Shown in pieces: positions 10,361 to 19,564 of a stretch of 35,717 nt of DNA. The translations under genes were made by a program, and so were the position numbers. Position 1 is the stretch's first letter, and each line of letters opens with the position of its first letter. The stretch spans positions 1-35,717 of the forward strand of contig JAZUJK010000010.1 in the NCBI GenBank assembly GCA_045642705.1. Direction: 5' to 3'. The notes under the pieces are model-generated. The model was not told where the DNA came from. It worked only from the letters and a program-made list of their open reading frames with translations, and did no database searches. Origin of the DNA: UBA1227 sp045642705 (GTDB taxonomy: Bacteria; Bacillota; Clostridia; Oscillospirales; Acutalibacteraceae).

Positions 10361-10371
10361 GCGGTGATATT

Positions 10372-10827
10372 ATGACACGCAGAGAAATTGCAATAAATAA
10401 TTTTCACGCTGGGTACAATTGTGCCCAAGCGGTAGCGATTGCGTTCGCCGATGAAATTGGTATGGACGAGGACACCGTTGCTAAGCTCACGAGCGGATAC
10501 GGTGGCGGAGTCGGTAGACTCCGCGAAGTATGTGGCGCTGTGACAGGCATGGTGTTTGTCCTCAATGCAATCGCTGGATTTACAAAGCCAGAAACGGATG
10601 ACGACAAGAAGGAGCATTATGCACGAATTCAAACTCTTGCGAAGGAGTTTGAAACTAAAAATGGCTCCATAGTATGTCGAAATCTTCTGGGGTTGAATAT
10701 AAAACATGATGATGCAACACCTGCTCCTCGCACGGACAGTTATTATAAGAAACGTCCTTGTGATATGCTCGTAGGTGATGCGGCAGGAATATTAGAAAAC
10801 TATCTTGCAGGGAAAGAAAATGACTGA
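10372..10827 (+). CDS. C_GCAxxG_C_C family protein
   Basis: This 151-residue protein matches the cysteine-motif family named C_GCAxxG_C_C: an N-terminal helix with YNCAQAV, a glycine-rich GYGGGVGRLREVCGAVTG segment, and later cysteines in VCRNLLG and RPCDML. The family is thought to bind a redox metal or act near membrane redox proteins, but no biochemical role is established. It starts 12 bases after the third kinase with GGTGA as ribosome binding site, so it is probably cotranscribed with it. The classical GCA is replaced by CGA here. Confidence 0.8.
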   Translation: MTRREIAINNFHAGYNCAQAVAIAFADEIGMDEDTVAKLTSGYGGGVGRLREVCGAVTGMVFVLNAIAGFTKPETDDDKKEHYARIQTLAKEFETKNGSIVCRNLLGLNIKHDDATPAPRTDSYYKKRPCDMLVGDAAGILENYLAGKEND

Positions 10828-11608
10828 GATAAAGACAGTAAAATTTGAAAGTTTCCATATGGATTATTTCTCATTTGGAAACGGTGACAAAGCGTTTGTA
10901 ATAGTTCCAGGAATGAGCCTGAAGTCTGTTATGTTATCAGCTGATGCGATAGAGGCTGCTTATTCTTGCTTTGCAGATGAATATACTGTATATGTCTTTG
11001 ACTATGCCAGTGTTATAAAACCAAGCTACTCAGTGACAGATATGGCAGATGATCTTGCTATGGCAATGAGGGTGCTTGATATATGTGATGCCTATATGTT
11101 TGGCGCATCGCTTGGTGGCATGGTCATTCAGTATCTTGCTATTCGTCACAGTGAACTTGTGCATAAGATGGTTCTTGCCTCTTCAATGGCAAGGCAGAAT
11201 GATCACAGCCGTACTATGATGAAGCATTGGAAAGAACTTGCTCTAGCAGGAGAAGTAGTTGAACTTAATCGCGATATGCGAGAACATATATATGGCGATG
11301 ATTATCTTGCTACATGGCACGATGCCTTTGTTGCCATTGAGGCAGATGCTACGCCAGAAGAACTGAAAAGACTTGCGGCAATGATAGATATCTGCCTTGC
11401 GTTTGATGCATATTCTGATCTTGGCAAGATACATTGCCCTATATTGGTAATAGGTTCAAATGATGATAGGGCCCTAACTCCTGATGCATCACGTGAACTT
11501 GCAGATAAACTGGATTGTCCAATTATTATGTATGATGGATATGGACATGCAGTATATGATGAAGCTCCAGATTATAAGGGCCACTTACTTGATTTTTATA
11601 AGGAATAA
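10820..11608 (+). CDS. Alpha/beta hydrolase
   Basis: This 262-residue alpha/beta hydrolase has a nucleophile elbow G-A-S-L-G-G near residue 99 and an oxyanion-loop region VIVPGMS. A late Asp lies in GSNDDRALTP and the likely catalytic His in YGHAVYDE. ATG 10820 was chosen over the in-frame TTG 10805 because AGGGA at 10809-10813 is correctly spaced. It overlaps the previous stop by eight bases, indicating translational coupling. The substrate is not predictable; esterase or small-molecule hydrolase is the usual role. There is no signal peptide, so it is cytosolic. Confidence 0.85.
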   Translation: MTEIKTVKFESFHMDYFSFGNGDKAFVIVPGMSLKSVMLSADAIEAAYSCFADEYTVYVFDYASVIKPSYSVTDMADDLAMAMRVLDICDAYMFGASLGGMVIQYLAIRHSELVHKMVLASSMARQNDHSRTMMKHWKELALAGEVVELNRDMREHIYGDDYLATWHDAFVAIEADATPEELKRLAAMIDICLAFDAYSDLGKIHCPILVIGSNDDRALTPDASRELADKLDCPIIMYDGYGHAVYDEAPDYKGHLLDFYKE

Positions 11609-11620
11609 GGGGTGTATGAA

Positions 11621-12100
11621 ATGATTAGAAAGGCAGAAGAAAGAGATCTTGATAGGATTGAAGAAATCTTGCGTCAGGTTCATGATATTCATTCAGAGGG
11701 ACGCCCTGATATTTTCGTAAAAGGCGGAGTAAAATATACACGAAGTGACCTTGGCATTTTGCTTGAGGACTACAATAGACCAATTTTCGTATATGTTGAT
11801 GATGATACGGATGAACTTATGGGCTATGCATTCTGTGTATATGAATTTAGCAAGGAGACAACCAGCTTCCATGCTAGAAAGAGCATGTATATAGATGATC
11901 TATGTGTAGATGAGAAATATCGTGGCAAAGGAATTGGAGAGGAACTCTTCGAATTTGTTTGCGATCTTGCGAAGAAACGTAATTGCGTTGGTGTTACACT
12001 TCGCTCATGGGAATGTAACAATGGCGCAGCAAGCTTCTATGAGAAGATGGGCATGAAGCCACTGTATACAGCACTTGAATTAAGACTAGACTTAGACTGA
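11621..12100 (+). CDS. GNAT family N-acetyltransferase
   Basis: This 159-residue GNAT transfers acetyl from acetyl-CoA to an amine. The CoA-binding signature is visible as VDEKYRGKGIGEELF (R/Q-x-x-G-x-G/A type), followed by the late NNGAASFYEKMGM motif typical of the fold. ATG 11621 was preferred to GTG 11612, which lies inside the AAGGGG ribosome binding site. It follows the hydrolase by 12 bases in the same operon. The acceptor is unknown. Confidence 0.85.
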   Translation: MIRKAEERDLDRIEEILRQVHDIHSEGRPDIFVKGGVKYTRSDLGILLEDYNRPIFVYVDDDTDELMGYAFCVYEFSKETTSFHARKSMYIDDLCVDEKYRGKGIGEELFEFVCDLAKKRNCVGVTLRSWECNNGAASFYEKMGMKPLYTALELRLDLD

Positions 12101-12113
12101 TTGGCGGATAGAA

Positions 12114-13070
12114 ATGAGTTATAAGGTGAATGCTGCAGTTTGGAATGGTGTCTTTGCCATTCCAAATTGTGTTGTAGATGAACATATCAAGAAAGCGGGA
12201 GGACAGCAGATTAAGGTTCTCCTTTTCTTGCTGCGCCATCAGGGAGAAGAAATCGATGCGAAATCTGTTGCCAAGGGCACGGGCATTGATTTGTCGGATG
12301 TAAAAGACGCTTTCCAATACTGGAAAGAGGCGGGCCTCGTTTATGAGGATGGAGAGATACCACCGAATGTCAAGAAGGCAGAGGATAAAGCTGCTCTCCA
12401 TGCACTCCCAGATGTTGCACCTACATATGAACAGGTAGCAGCACGCACATTGGAAGATGCTAATTTGCGTGCACTCTTTAATGAAGTTCAGTTGAAACTT
12501 GGCCGCACAATTGGTTATGGCGATCAGGCAAAACTTCTTATGATGCTTGATTATTATGGCCTCCCTGTTGAGGTTATTTTGACACTTGTTGAGTATTGCG
12601 TTGGCAAGGATAAAGGAAATCTTGCTTATATTAGCAAGGTGGCTAAGGACTGGGGCGAGCGCGAGATAAATACGCTTGAGAAGGCGGATGCATATCTTAA
12701 AGCACAAAAGGCTGACGAAAAATTATGGAAGACTTTTGTCGCTCAATTCTCTACGGACGCACCACAATTTACAGAGAGTCGCCTCGCATATTTAAAGCAT
12801 TGGCGTTTCGACAACAAGCAGTCAATGGAACTTATCCTGCTTGCTTATGAGAAAATGATTGATAATATCAATAAAGTCAATTTCAAATATATTGATACTA
12901 TTCTCGAGTCATGGAAAAATGATGGTATTAAAAAGCCGCAGGAAGTATTGCAGACTGAGGCAAAGCGTCGTGACAATTTGAATAGTCAGACGTCATATGA
13001 CTCGGACAAGGTGCGCGCTCGTGCGCAAGCACCAATTGAATATAAGAGAAAAACGAAGGAGGAGAAATAA
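12114..13070 (+). CDS. DnaD domain-containing replication protein
   Basis: This 318-residue protein has an N-terminal winged-helix-like region (about 1-85; LLFLLRHQ, IDLSDVKDAFQYW) and a central DnaD/DnaB_2-type helical domain (about 125-200; GYGDQAKLLMMLDYYGLP, YISKVAKDWGE). The DnaD family remodels DNA and helps load the replicative helicase in Firmicutes. Its stop overlaps the start of the DnaI/DnaC-like gene by one base (TAATG), a pairing typical of helicase loading modules. A second helical repeat (about 205-270) may be another DnaD-type domain. The C-terminal tail is basic and charged. Confidence 0.87.
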   Translation: MSYKVNAAVWNGVFAIPNCVVDEHIKKAGGQQIKVLLFLLRHQGEEIDAKSVAKGTGIDLSDVKDAFQYWKEAGLVYEDGEIPPNVKKAEDKAALHALPDVAPTYEQVAARTLEDANLRALFNEVQLKLGRTIGYGDQAKLLMMLDYYGLPVEVILTLVEYCVGKDKGNLAYISKVAKDWGEREINTLEKADAYLKAQKADEKLWKTFVAQFSTDAPQFTESRLAYLKHWRFDNKQSMELILLAYEKMIDNINKVNFKYIDTILESWKNDGIKKPQEVLQTEAKRRDNLNSQTSYDSDKVRARAQAPIEYKRKTKEEK

Positions 13071-14020
13071 TGGCTAACAACTTAGTTCGTGCAAAGGAAA
13101 TAATTGATGCACGCAGAGAAGCTGCTGAGAATATGGCTGAGCAGAAGAAGGCTGAACTGGGAACAGTTTCTCCAGAACTTCGCGAGATAAATAATAAAAT
13201 TGCAAGAGCGGGACTTGATGCATTAAAGGCCATAGGTATGGGACAAGATGCGAATGAGTATATCAAGAATCTGGCTGAGGAAAACTTAAAATTGCAAAAG
13301 CGCCGTGCGGAGATTCTTGCTGAACTTGGTCTCCCGGCAGATGTGCTTGATGTTCACTATACCTGTCCTATCTGCGAAGATACAGGTATTCATGATGGTC
13401 ATTATTGTGAATGTATGAAAGCTCTTGTAAAGAAGCTTCAATACGATAATTTGTGTGAGTTCGCCCCTGCCAAGGACTCGACATTTGCAAATTTCAACCT
13501 CGATTATTATGATGCTGATGCGAAATCGCGTATGAGCCAGATATATAATTACTGCAAGGATTGGGCAGATGACTTTGACAAGAATTCCAAGAGCATTTTG
13601 ATGTTTGGTAAGACTGGACTTGGCAAGACTCATCTCTCACTTTCAATTGCAAATGTAGTAATTTCCAAGGGCTATAACGTGATTTATATGAGTTCTGGAA
13701 ATCTCTTCTCTAAACTCGAGCGTGAGCAATTCGGTCGAGTTCGAAATGATGAGTCTATTGAGGATGCAGTAATCACTTGTGATCTCCTAATTCTCGATGA
13801 TTTGGGCTCAGAATTTACGACTTCATTTACAATAGCCAAGCTATATAACATCGTAAACACGCGTATCTTATATGGTTTGCCTACTATCATTAGCACAAAT
13901 CTCATGTATGATGAGATAGGCGATAAATATGATCCACGTGTATATAGCCGCATTATTGGTGACTATATGATGCTTGAATTTATGGGCTCAGATATAAGGC
14001 AACTTAAAACAGAGATGTAA
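13070..14020 (+). CDS. DnaI/DnaC-type helicase loader ATPase
   Basis: This 316-residue AAA+ ATPase has the features of the helicase loader family. An N-terminal helical region carries a zinc-finger-like cluster (Cys99, Cys102, Cys113, Cys115). Walker A is GKTGLGKT (180-187), Walker B is LLILDDLG with Asp243/244, and a sensor region contains ISTNLMYDEIGDKYDPRVYSRI with the arginine finger. In Firmicutes such proteins load the replicative helicase together with DnaD and DnaB. The one-base overlap with the DnaD gene supports this role. An IstB-type transposition ATPase is less likely given the partner and the absence of a transposase. Confidence 0.88.
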   Translation: MANNLVRAKEIIDARREAAENMAEQKKAELGTVSPELREINNKIARAGLDALKAIGMGQDANEYIKNLAEENLKLQKRRAEILAELGLPADVLDVHYTCPICEDTGIHDGHYCECMKALVKKLQYDNLCEFAPAKDSTFANFNLDYYDADAKSRMSQIYNYCKDWADDFDKNSKSILMFGKTGLGKTHLSLSIANVVISKGYNVIYMSSGNLFSKLEREQFGRVRNDESIEDAVITCDLLILDDLGSEFTTSFTIAKLYNIVNTRILYGLPTIISTNLMYDEIGDKYDPRVYSRIIGDYMMLEFMGSDIRQLKTEM

Positions 14021-14034
14021 TATGGGAGTAAACA

Positions 14035-16197
14035 ATGGACATTATTGCAAGTATTACAGACCAATTTAAATTACAGCGTTGGCAAGTAGAAAATACAGTT
14101 AAACTTATAGATGAAGGGAATACAATTCCCTTCATTGCTCGTTATAGGAAAGAAGCGCATGGTACACTTGATGATCAGACTTTGCGTCTAATATCCGAGC
14201 GCCTTGAATATCTCCGCAATCTCGACAAACGTCGTGAGGAGATTTCTAAATCAATAATTGAGCAAGAAAAGATGACAGATGAATTGCAAATCGCAATTGA
14301 TAATGCGGCAACTCTTGCTGAACTTGAGGATATTTATAGACCATATAAGCCTAAGAGAAAGACCCGTGCATCAGTTGCAAAAGAAAAGGGCCTCGAACCT
14401 CTTGCTATCGCAATTTATGAGCAGAAACCATCAGTGAAGCCAGAGGAACTTGCTGGTGAATATATCGACCCCGAGAAGGGCGTTGAAACAATTGAGGACG
14501 CACTGCAAGGTGCATCCGATATCATTGCTGAGGACATCTCAGACAATGCAAATATCCGTAGACGCCTTCGTAATCTCTTCTCTGTCCTTGGTGTTATTAC
14601 TTCAAAAGCCAAGAAGGATGAGGACAGTGTATACTCAAACTATTACGATTTTTCAGAGAAAATTGAGAAACTTGCTGGCCATAAAATCCTCGCAATAGAC
14701 AGAGGAGAAAAAGAAGATTTCCTCAAAGTGTCTGTTACCCTTGATAGGGAAAAGGCACTTGGCGTAATTGAAAAAGAGATAGTCAAGGGCACTGGTCCTT
14801 GTACTGATTTCGTTATCGCAGCAGGCATTGATGCCTATGATAGACTTATCTATCCATCAGTTGAGAATGAGACTAGAACAGCACTGACTGAGCGTGCAGC
14901 TACCGCTGCAATCAAGGTGTTCGCTCAGAATCTCCGCCCTCTTCTTATGGCACCACCTATCAAAAACAAGGTGTGCATAGGCCTGGATCCAGGATATAGA
15001 ACTGGATGTAAAGTTGCTTGTGTTGATGGTACTGGAAAGGTGCTTGATACAGGCGTAATATATGTAACTCACGGTGATGCCAAGAAGGCAGAAGCTGAGC
15101 GAACAATTGCAGCGCTCATCGCCAAACATAACGTAGATATTATATCGATTGGTAATGGAACAGCATCCAAGGAAACAGAAATTTTTGCAGCCGATTTGCT
15201 GAAAAAGGTGCCACAGAAAGTATCATATATGGTTGTTTCTGAGGCAGGCGCATCAGTTTATTCCGCATCTAAACTTGCAGCGGAAGAATTTCCTCAATTT
15301 GATGTTTCACTGAGATCTGCTGTATCTATTGCAAGGAGACTTCAAGACCCACTTGCAGAACTTGTTAAGATTGAACCTAAGGCAATTGGCGTAGGCCAAT
15401 ACCAGCATGATATGCCTAAGAAGGAACTTGAGACAGCACTTGATGGTGTGGTTGAAGACTGCGTAAACTCTGTTGGTGCAGATCTCAATACAGCATCTCC
15501 ATCACTCCTCTCACACATCGCTGGTATCAATGGCACAATTGCTAAGAATATTGTTGCTTACCGTGAAGAAAACGGAGCATTTGAATCTCGTACAGCACTC
15601 AAAAAAGTGCCAAAGCTTGGCCCTAAGGCATACGAGCAGTGCGCAGGATTCCTCCGTGTAGCTGAATCTAAAAATATCCTTGATAATACTGGTGTTCATC
15701 CAGAATCATATGATGCTGCCAAGATGCTTCTTACTCTATGCGGCTATGATTTAAAGGATGTAAAAGCTGGAAATATTCCAGAACTACATGATCGAATTGA
15801 AAAACTTGGCTATAAGAATGTTGCTGAGAGATTGTCAATTGGTGAGCCAACTCTCCGCGATATTGAAAATGAACTCCTAAAGCCAGGCCGTGACCCTCGT
15901 GATGAACTTCCACCGCCACTTCTCCGTTCAGATGTTATGGAGATGAAGGACCTAAAACCTGGTATGGAACTCAAGGGCACAGTTCGAAATGTTATTGATT
16001 TCGGCGCATTTGTAGACATCGGCGTTCATCAGGATGGCCTAGTTCACATAAGCCAAATTACAGATAAATATATAAAGCATCCATCTGAGGCTCTTTCAGT
16101 TGGAGATGTTATCACTGTACGTGTCTTAGATGTTGATTTAAATAAAAAACGAATCGGCCTTACAATGAAAGGTGTACCACAGGGAGGTTCTAATTGA
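14035..16197 (+). CDS. tex: Tex family RNA-binding transcription accessory protein
   Basis: The 720-residue product matches Tex at full length. It begins with the Tex N-terminal helical region (FIARYRKEAHGTLDD), then has a YqgF-type RNase H-like domain (about 315-440; GLDPGYRTGCKVA), helix-hairpin-helix elements (about 490-560; AGINGTIAKNIVAYREENG) and a C-terminal S1 RNA-binding domain (about 640-715; GAFVDIGVHQDGLVHIS). Tex binds nucleic acid and influences transcription and RNA turnover. It starts 14 bases after the DnaI-like gene and overlaps luxS by one base, so it lies within the same transcript. Confidence 0.95.
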   Translation: MDIIASITDQFKLQRWQVENTVKLIDEGNTIPFIARYRKEAHGTLDDQTLRLISERLEYLRNLDKRREEISKSIIEQEKMTDELQIAIDNAATLAELEDIYRPYKPKRKTRASVAKEKGLEPLAIAIYEQKPSVKPEELAGEYIDPEKGVETIEDALQGASDIIAEDISDNANIRRRLRNLFSVLGVITSKAKKDEDSVYSNYYDFSEKIEKLAGHKILAIDRGEKEDFLKVSVTLDREKALGVIEKEIVKGTGPCTDFVIAAGIDAYDRLIYPSVENETRTALTERAATAAIKVFAQNLRPLLMAPPIKNKVCIGLDPGYRTGCKVACVDGTGKVLDTGVIYVTHGDAKKAEAERTIAALIAKHNVDIISIGNGTASKETEIFAADLLKKVPQKVSYMVVSEAGASVYSASKLAAEEFPQFDVSLRSAVSIARRLQDPLAELVKIEPKAIGVGQYQHDMPKKELETALDGVVEDCVNSVGADLNTASPSLLSHIAGINGTIAKNIVAYREENGAFESRTALKKVPKLGPKAYEQCAGFLRVAESKNILDNTGVHPESYDAAKMLLTLCGYDLKDVKAGNIPELHDRIEKLGYKNVAERLSIGEPTLRDIENELLKPGRDPRDELPPPLLRSDVMEMKDLKPGMELKGTVRNVIDFGAFVDIGVHQDGLVHISQITDKYIKHPSEALSVGDVITVRVLDVDLNKKRIGLTMKGVPQGGSN

Positions 16198-16661
16198 TGG
16201 ATAAAATTGCAAGCTTTTCTATTGACCATGACAAGTTGCAAAAAGGTATTTATGTATCAAGAGTTGATGGTGATGTAATCACCTATGATATCCGCATGAA
16301 AAGACCTAATATGGGCGATTATCTCTCAAATGGTGCTCTCCATACTTTTGAGCATCTCTTTGCTACATACGCAAGAAATTCAGAGTATAAAGATTCTGTG
16401 ATTTATATCGGTCCTATGGGATGTCGCACAGGATTCTACATGCTCCTTCGTGATGATGTTGATAAGGAAAATGTATTGAAACTTGTAAGAGATTCCTTCC
16501 TATTTATCAAGGACTTTGAGGGAGAAATTCCTGGTGCTAAGCGCCGTGAATGTGGAAACTATCTGGAGCATGATTTGGATGCTGCCAAGGTCGCTGCAGT
16601 TGATATGATTGAAGTTTTGAAGAACTGGATTCCAGAAAAATTTGATTACGATTATGAATAA
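16197..16661 (+). CDS. luxS: S-ribosylhomocysteine lyase LuxS
   Basis: LuxS cleaves S-ribosylhomocysteine to homocysteine and DPD, the precursor of autoinducer-2, in the activated methyl cycle. All key residues are present in the 154-residue protein: metal ligands His49 and His53 in HTFEH, Cys119 in RRECGN, Glu52, and catalytic Cys76 in GPMGCRTG. ATG 16197 overlaps the tex stop (TGATG) with AGGGAGG upstream; an in-frame TTG three bases earlier is less likely. It is the last gene before a strong terminator. No pfs gene lies in the window. Confidence 0.97.
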   Translation: MDKIASFSIDHDKLQKGIYVSRVDGDVITYDIRMKRPNMGDYLSNGALHTFEHLFATYARNSEYKDSVIYIGPMGCRTGFYMLLRDDVDKENVLKLVRDSFLFIKDFEGEIPGAKRRECGNYLEHDLDAAKVAAVDMIEVLKNWIPEKFDYDYE

Positions 16662-16664
16662 GAA

Positions 16665-16692
16665 AATCCCCTGTGGCTTACCACAGGGGATT
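16665..16692. terminator. Bidirectional rho-independent terminator between luxS and the MATE gene
   Basis: A perfect 12-bp stem (AATCCCCTGTGG with CCACAGGGGATT) and a CTTA loop is followed by a T-rich tract. A run of A on the other side lets it serve the convergent MATE gene too. Confidence 0.9.
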
Positions 16693-16710
16693 GCTTTATT
16701 TATAAGGTAT

Positions 16711-18042
16711 TTAATAATAATTATATCTCTTGCGCTTGGCAATTATGAAAGCGGCGCTCACCAAAATTCCTAGAATTTCAGCGGACAGCATTGAGAACCA
16801 AATGCCGTCCATACCGAGGAATTTTGGCAGGATATAAAGTGGAATAATCTGGAATATAAATGTCCTCGATACAGCAATTGCCGCTGACACTGGACCATTG
16901 CCGAGCGCGGTGAAAAATGCTGATGCGAACATTGAAAATCCACCTACTAAAAATGCTAAAGCGAAAATTCTAAATCCATGCACAGTCAATGAAATTAGTT
17001 GCTCATCTCCGTTTGCAAAAATAAGTGCGAATGGACGGGCGAGCAACTCGGAAAGTGCCGTTCCCAAGAGTCCGAAAAGCCCAGTAATGATAAGGCTCAG
17101 GCGAAAAACATTCTGCAGTTCTGGAATGTTTTTCGCTCCGTAATTGTAACTGACAACTGGGGCAATTCCGACTGTATATCCGATATAAATCGAGATGAAA
17201 ATAAATGCGACATACATAATTATTCCATATGCATTTACACCTAGCTCACCGGCAATTTTGATTATCTCTAAATTGTATAAAATACTAACGAGACTAAGAG
17301 TGATATTGGTCGCGAGTTCAGATATACCATTGGTGCATGTGTGAATCAAAATATTCTTATAGAACTTGGTATGTCCAAGTTTTAAAAGGCTATCATTTTC
17401 CCTCATAAAATATATGAGAGGAATAAGTCCGCCGAGCACTTGAGTAGATGCTGTTCCTAGTGCTGCACCGACAAGTCCCATATCGAAAACGAGTATGAAA
17501 AGTGCATCAAGTACAACATTGGAAATACCGGCTGCTATTGTTGCATAGAGGCTGAGGCGAGGCTTTTCCGCTGTTGCGCACAGACTCTGAAATACATTTT
17601 GGAGCATGAAGAATGGTATACAGGGGAATATTATTTTGCAATATGTTACGCAACAGTCAAGAAGCTTGCCCTCCGCGCCAAGCAATGCACAGAGTTGCCT
17701 ATTGAATATTAGCGCGATTATTGCGAGTGCTATGCCGCATATAATTGCAGCATATATGACGAGCGAGAAGTACTCGCTCGCATCTTTTTTATGCCCCTCT
17801 CCGAGGGTGCGTGCAATAATCGCATTTCCACCAGTACCAAACATAAATCCCACGCCACCAAAGATCATAATCATTGGCCATGTGAGATTTACTGCAGCAA
17901 AAGAAGTCCCTCCTACAAAATTTGAAACGAAGAATCCATCTACCATTCCATAAATGGAGATGAATACCATCATTGCAGAGGAGGGAAGTATAAGTCTTAG
18001 TATTTTCTTGATTGAAAAATGTTCTGATAATTCAATTCTCAT
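16711..18042 (-). CDS. MATE family efflux transporter
   Basis: This 443-residue polytopic protein has about twelve hydrophobic segments. MATE-type features include the N-terminal PSSAMMVFISIYGMVDGFFV and GTGGNAIIARTLGEG segments and an equivalent region in the second half (VGIAPVVSYNYGAKN). MATE proteins export drugs or metabolites using Na+ or H+ gradients. The substrate is unknown. The start has no good Shine-Dalgarno sequence upstream, so translation may be weak or the start misplaced. It is divergent from asnS and convergent with luxS, and so a single-gene unit. Confidence 0.92.
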   Translation of the reverse strand: MRIELSEHFSIKKILRLILPSSAMMVFISIYGMVDGFFVSNFVGGTSFAAVNLTWPMIMIFGGVGFMFGTGGNAIIARTLGEGHKKDASEYFSLVIYAAIICGIALAIIALIFNRQLCALLGAEGKLLDCCVTYCKIIFPCIPFFMLQNVFQSLCATAEKPRLSLYATIAAGISNVVLDALFILVFDMGLVGAALGTASTQVLGGLIPLIYFMRENDSLLKLGHTKFYKNILIHTCTNGISELATNITLSLVSILYNLEIIKIAGELGVNAYGIIMYVAFIFISIYIGYTVGIAPVVSYNYGAKNIPELQNVFRLSLIITGLFGLLGTALSELLARPFALIFANGDEQLISLTVHGFRIFALAFLVGGFSMFASAFFTALGNGPVSAAIAVSRTFIFQIIPLYILPKFLGMDGIWFSMLSAEILGILVSAAFIIAKRKRYNYY

Positions 18043-18099
18043 AATGCAATTACTTTATCATATTAAATTGATTTAAGCAACAGAGTGTGGTATGATATG

Positions 18100-18127
18100 T
18101 TGATATTATATATTTTATTATTATAAG
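18100..18127 (+). promoter_or_regulatory. Candidate asnS promoter
   Basis: TTGATA at 18100-18105 and TATAAG at 18122-18127 are 16 bases apart in the 109-base MATE-asnS intergenic gap. The gap is too short for a T-box leader, and no T-box signature was seen. Confidence 0.35.
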
Positions 18128-18151
18128 TATTATACAAGAGGTAATTAATTA

Positions 18152-19546
18152 ATGAAACACGTAGATATAAAGGACATAATGACTGACAAGTCATATGTAG
18201 GAAAAGAAGTAGTTGTATGTGGTTGGGTGCGCACAGCACGTGATTCCAAGAACATGGCTTTCATCGAACTCAATGATGGAACAAGCCTCAAGCATATCCA
18301 ACTCGTGGTAAACAAAGAAGAATTTGATAAGGCAGACAGCCTTGCAACATTTACCAAGCTTGGTTCATCACTCAAAGCTGTTGGTACAGTTGTACCATCG
18401 GCTGTTGCTGGTGATGGAAGTGTAGAGATCAATGTAACAGAGCTCGAGCTTCTCGGACCATGCCCAGAGGACTATCCTCTTCAAAAGAAGCGTACTAGTC
18501 TTGATACGCTTAGAACTATGCCTCATTTACGTGTTCGTACTAATACATTCAATGCAGTTTTCCGCGCACGCTCAGTTCTCGCTGCAGCAATCCACGAGTA
18601 TTTCCAGGATAGAAATTATGTATATGTTAATACTCCACTTATCACAGGCTCTGACTGTGAGGGCGCAGGTGAGATGTTTAGAGTAACAACTCAGAGTTAT
18701 GAGGATGCAGCAAAATATGAATCGGCAGAAGAATATTATGCTGATGATTTCTTTGGCAAAACAGCAGGTCTTTCTGTATCTGGCCAGCTCGAGGGTGAAG
18801 TTGCTGCAATGGCTTTCGGAAAGATTTATACATTTGGTCCATCTTTCCGTGCAGAGAAGTCTAATACGACTCGTCATGTAGCAGAGTTCTGGCATGTTGA
18901 GCCAGAAGTTGCTTTTGCTGAACTTGATGACATTATCGAAATCGCAGAGGATATGATTAAGTATGTCGTTAAGAAATATGTTGAGACTTGTCCAGAAGAA
19001 CTCGCATTCTTTGAAAAGTTCTTTGAGCCTGGTCTCTCAGCTAAGCTTCAGAATGTAATAGATAGTGATTTCCAGATTCTCGATTATACTGATGCAATCA
19101 AGCTCCTACAGGAAGCTCCTGTTGATTTCAAGTTCCCAGTTGAATGGGGCTGCGATCTCCAGACAGAGCATGAGCGTTATATCACAGAGGAAGTATTTAA
19201 TAAGCCTGTATTTGTTACAAATTATCCTAAGGAAATTAAGTCTTTCTATATGAAACAAAATCCTGATGGCAAGACCGTTGCTGCAACAGACTTGCTCGTA
19301 CCAGGTATCGGTGAAATCATTGGCTGCTCCGAGCGTGAAGCAGATTATGATAAACTCCTTGAGGCAATGGAAGTACGTGGCATGGACAAGGAAAGCTACG
19401 CAGATTACATTGACCTTCGCAAATTTGGTTCTGTACCACACAGTGGTTTCGGACTTGGATTTGAGCGTATTCTTATGTACGTCACAGGAATTCAAAATAT
19501 CCGTGACGTAATACTATTCCCACGTACAGTAGGAACAATAAGATAA
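18152..19546 (+). CDS. asnS: Asparagine--tRNA ligase
   Basis: This 464-residue class II synthetase charges tRNA-Asn. The N-terminal OB-fold anticodon-binding domain is seen in VVVCGWVRTARDSKNMAFIEL. The catalytic domain has motif 2 around FRAEKSNTTRHVAEFWHVEPE and motif 3 in GFGLGFERILMY, followed by the typical IRDVILFPRT end. Residue patterns fit AsnRS rather than AspRS. GAGG about ten bases before the ATG is the ribosome binding site. It opens a same-strand run to the fourth hybrid kinase. Confidence 0.97.
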   Translation: MKHVDIKDIMTDKSYVGKEVVVCGWVRTARDSKNMAFIELNDGTSLKHIQLVVNKEEFDKADSLATFTKLGSSLKAVGTVVPSAVAGDGSVEINVTELELLGPCPEDYPLQKKRTSLDTLRTMPHLRVRTNTFNAVFRARSVLAAAIHEYFQDRNYVYVNTPLITGSDCEGAGEMFRVTTQSYEDAAKYESAEEYYADDFFGKTAGLSVSGQLEGEVAAMAFGKIYTFGPSFRAEKSNTTRHVAEFWHVEPEVAFAELDDIIEIAEDMIKYVVKKYVETCPEELAFFEKFFEPGLSAKLQNVIDSDFQILDYTDAIKLLQEAPVDFKFPVEWGCDLQTEHERYITEEVFNKPVFVTNYPKEIKSFYMKQNPDGKTVAATDLLVPGIGEIIGCSEREADYDKLLEAMEVRGMDKESYADYIDLRKFGSVPHSGFGLGFERILMYVTGIQNIRDVILFPRTVGTIR

Positions 19547-19564
19547 ATTTGAGAGGTAAATGAA

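Noticed and set aside
13070..14020. IstB-type transposition helper
   Set aside because: No IstA-like transposase is nearby, the cysteine cluster and one-base overlap with a DnaD-like gene fit a helicase loader, and tex and luxS follow directly.
18043..18151. T-box or other riboswitch before asnS
   Set aside because: Only 109 bases are available, there is no T-box bulge motif or terminator hairpin, and a simple promoter explains the gap.
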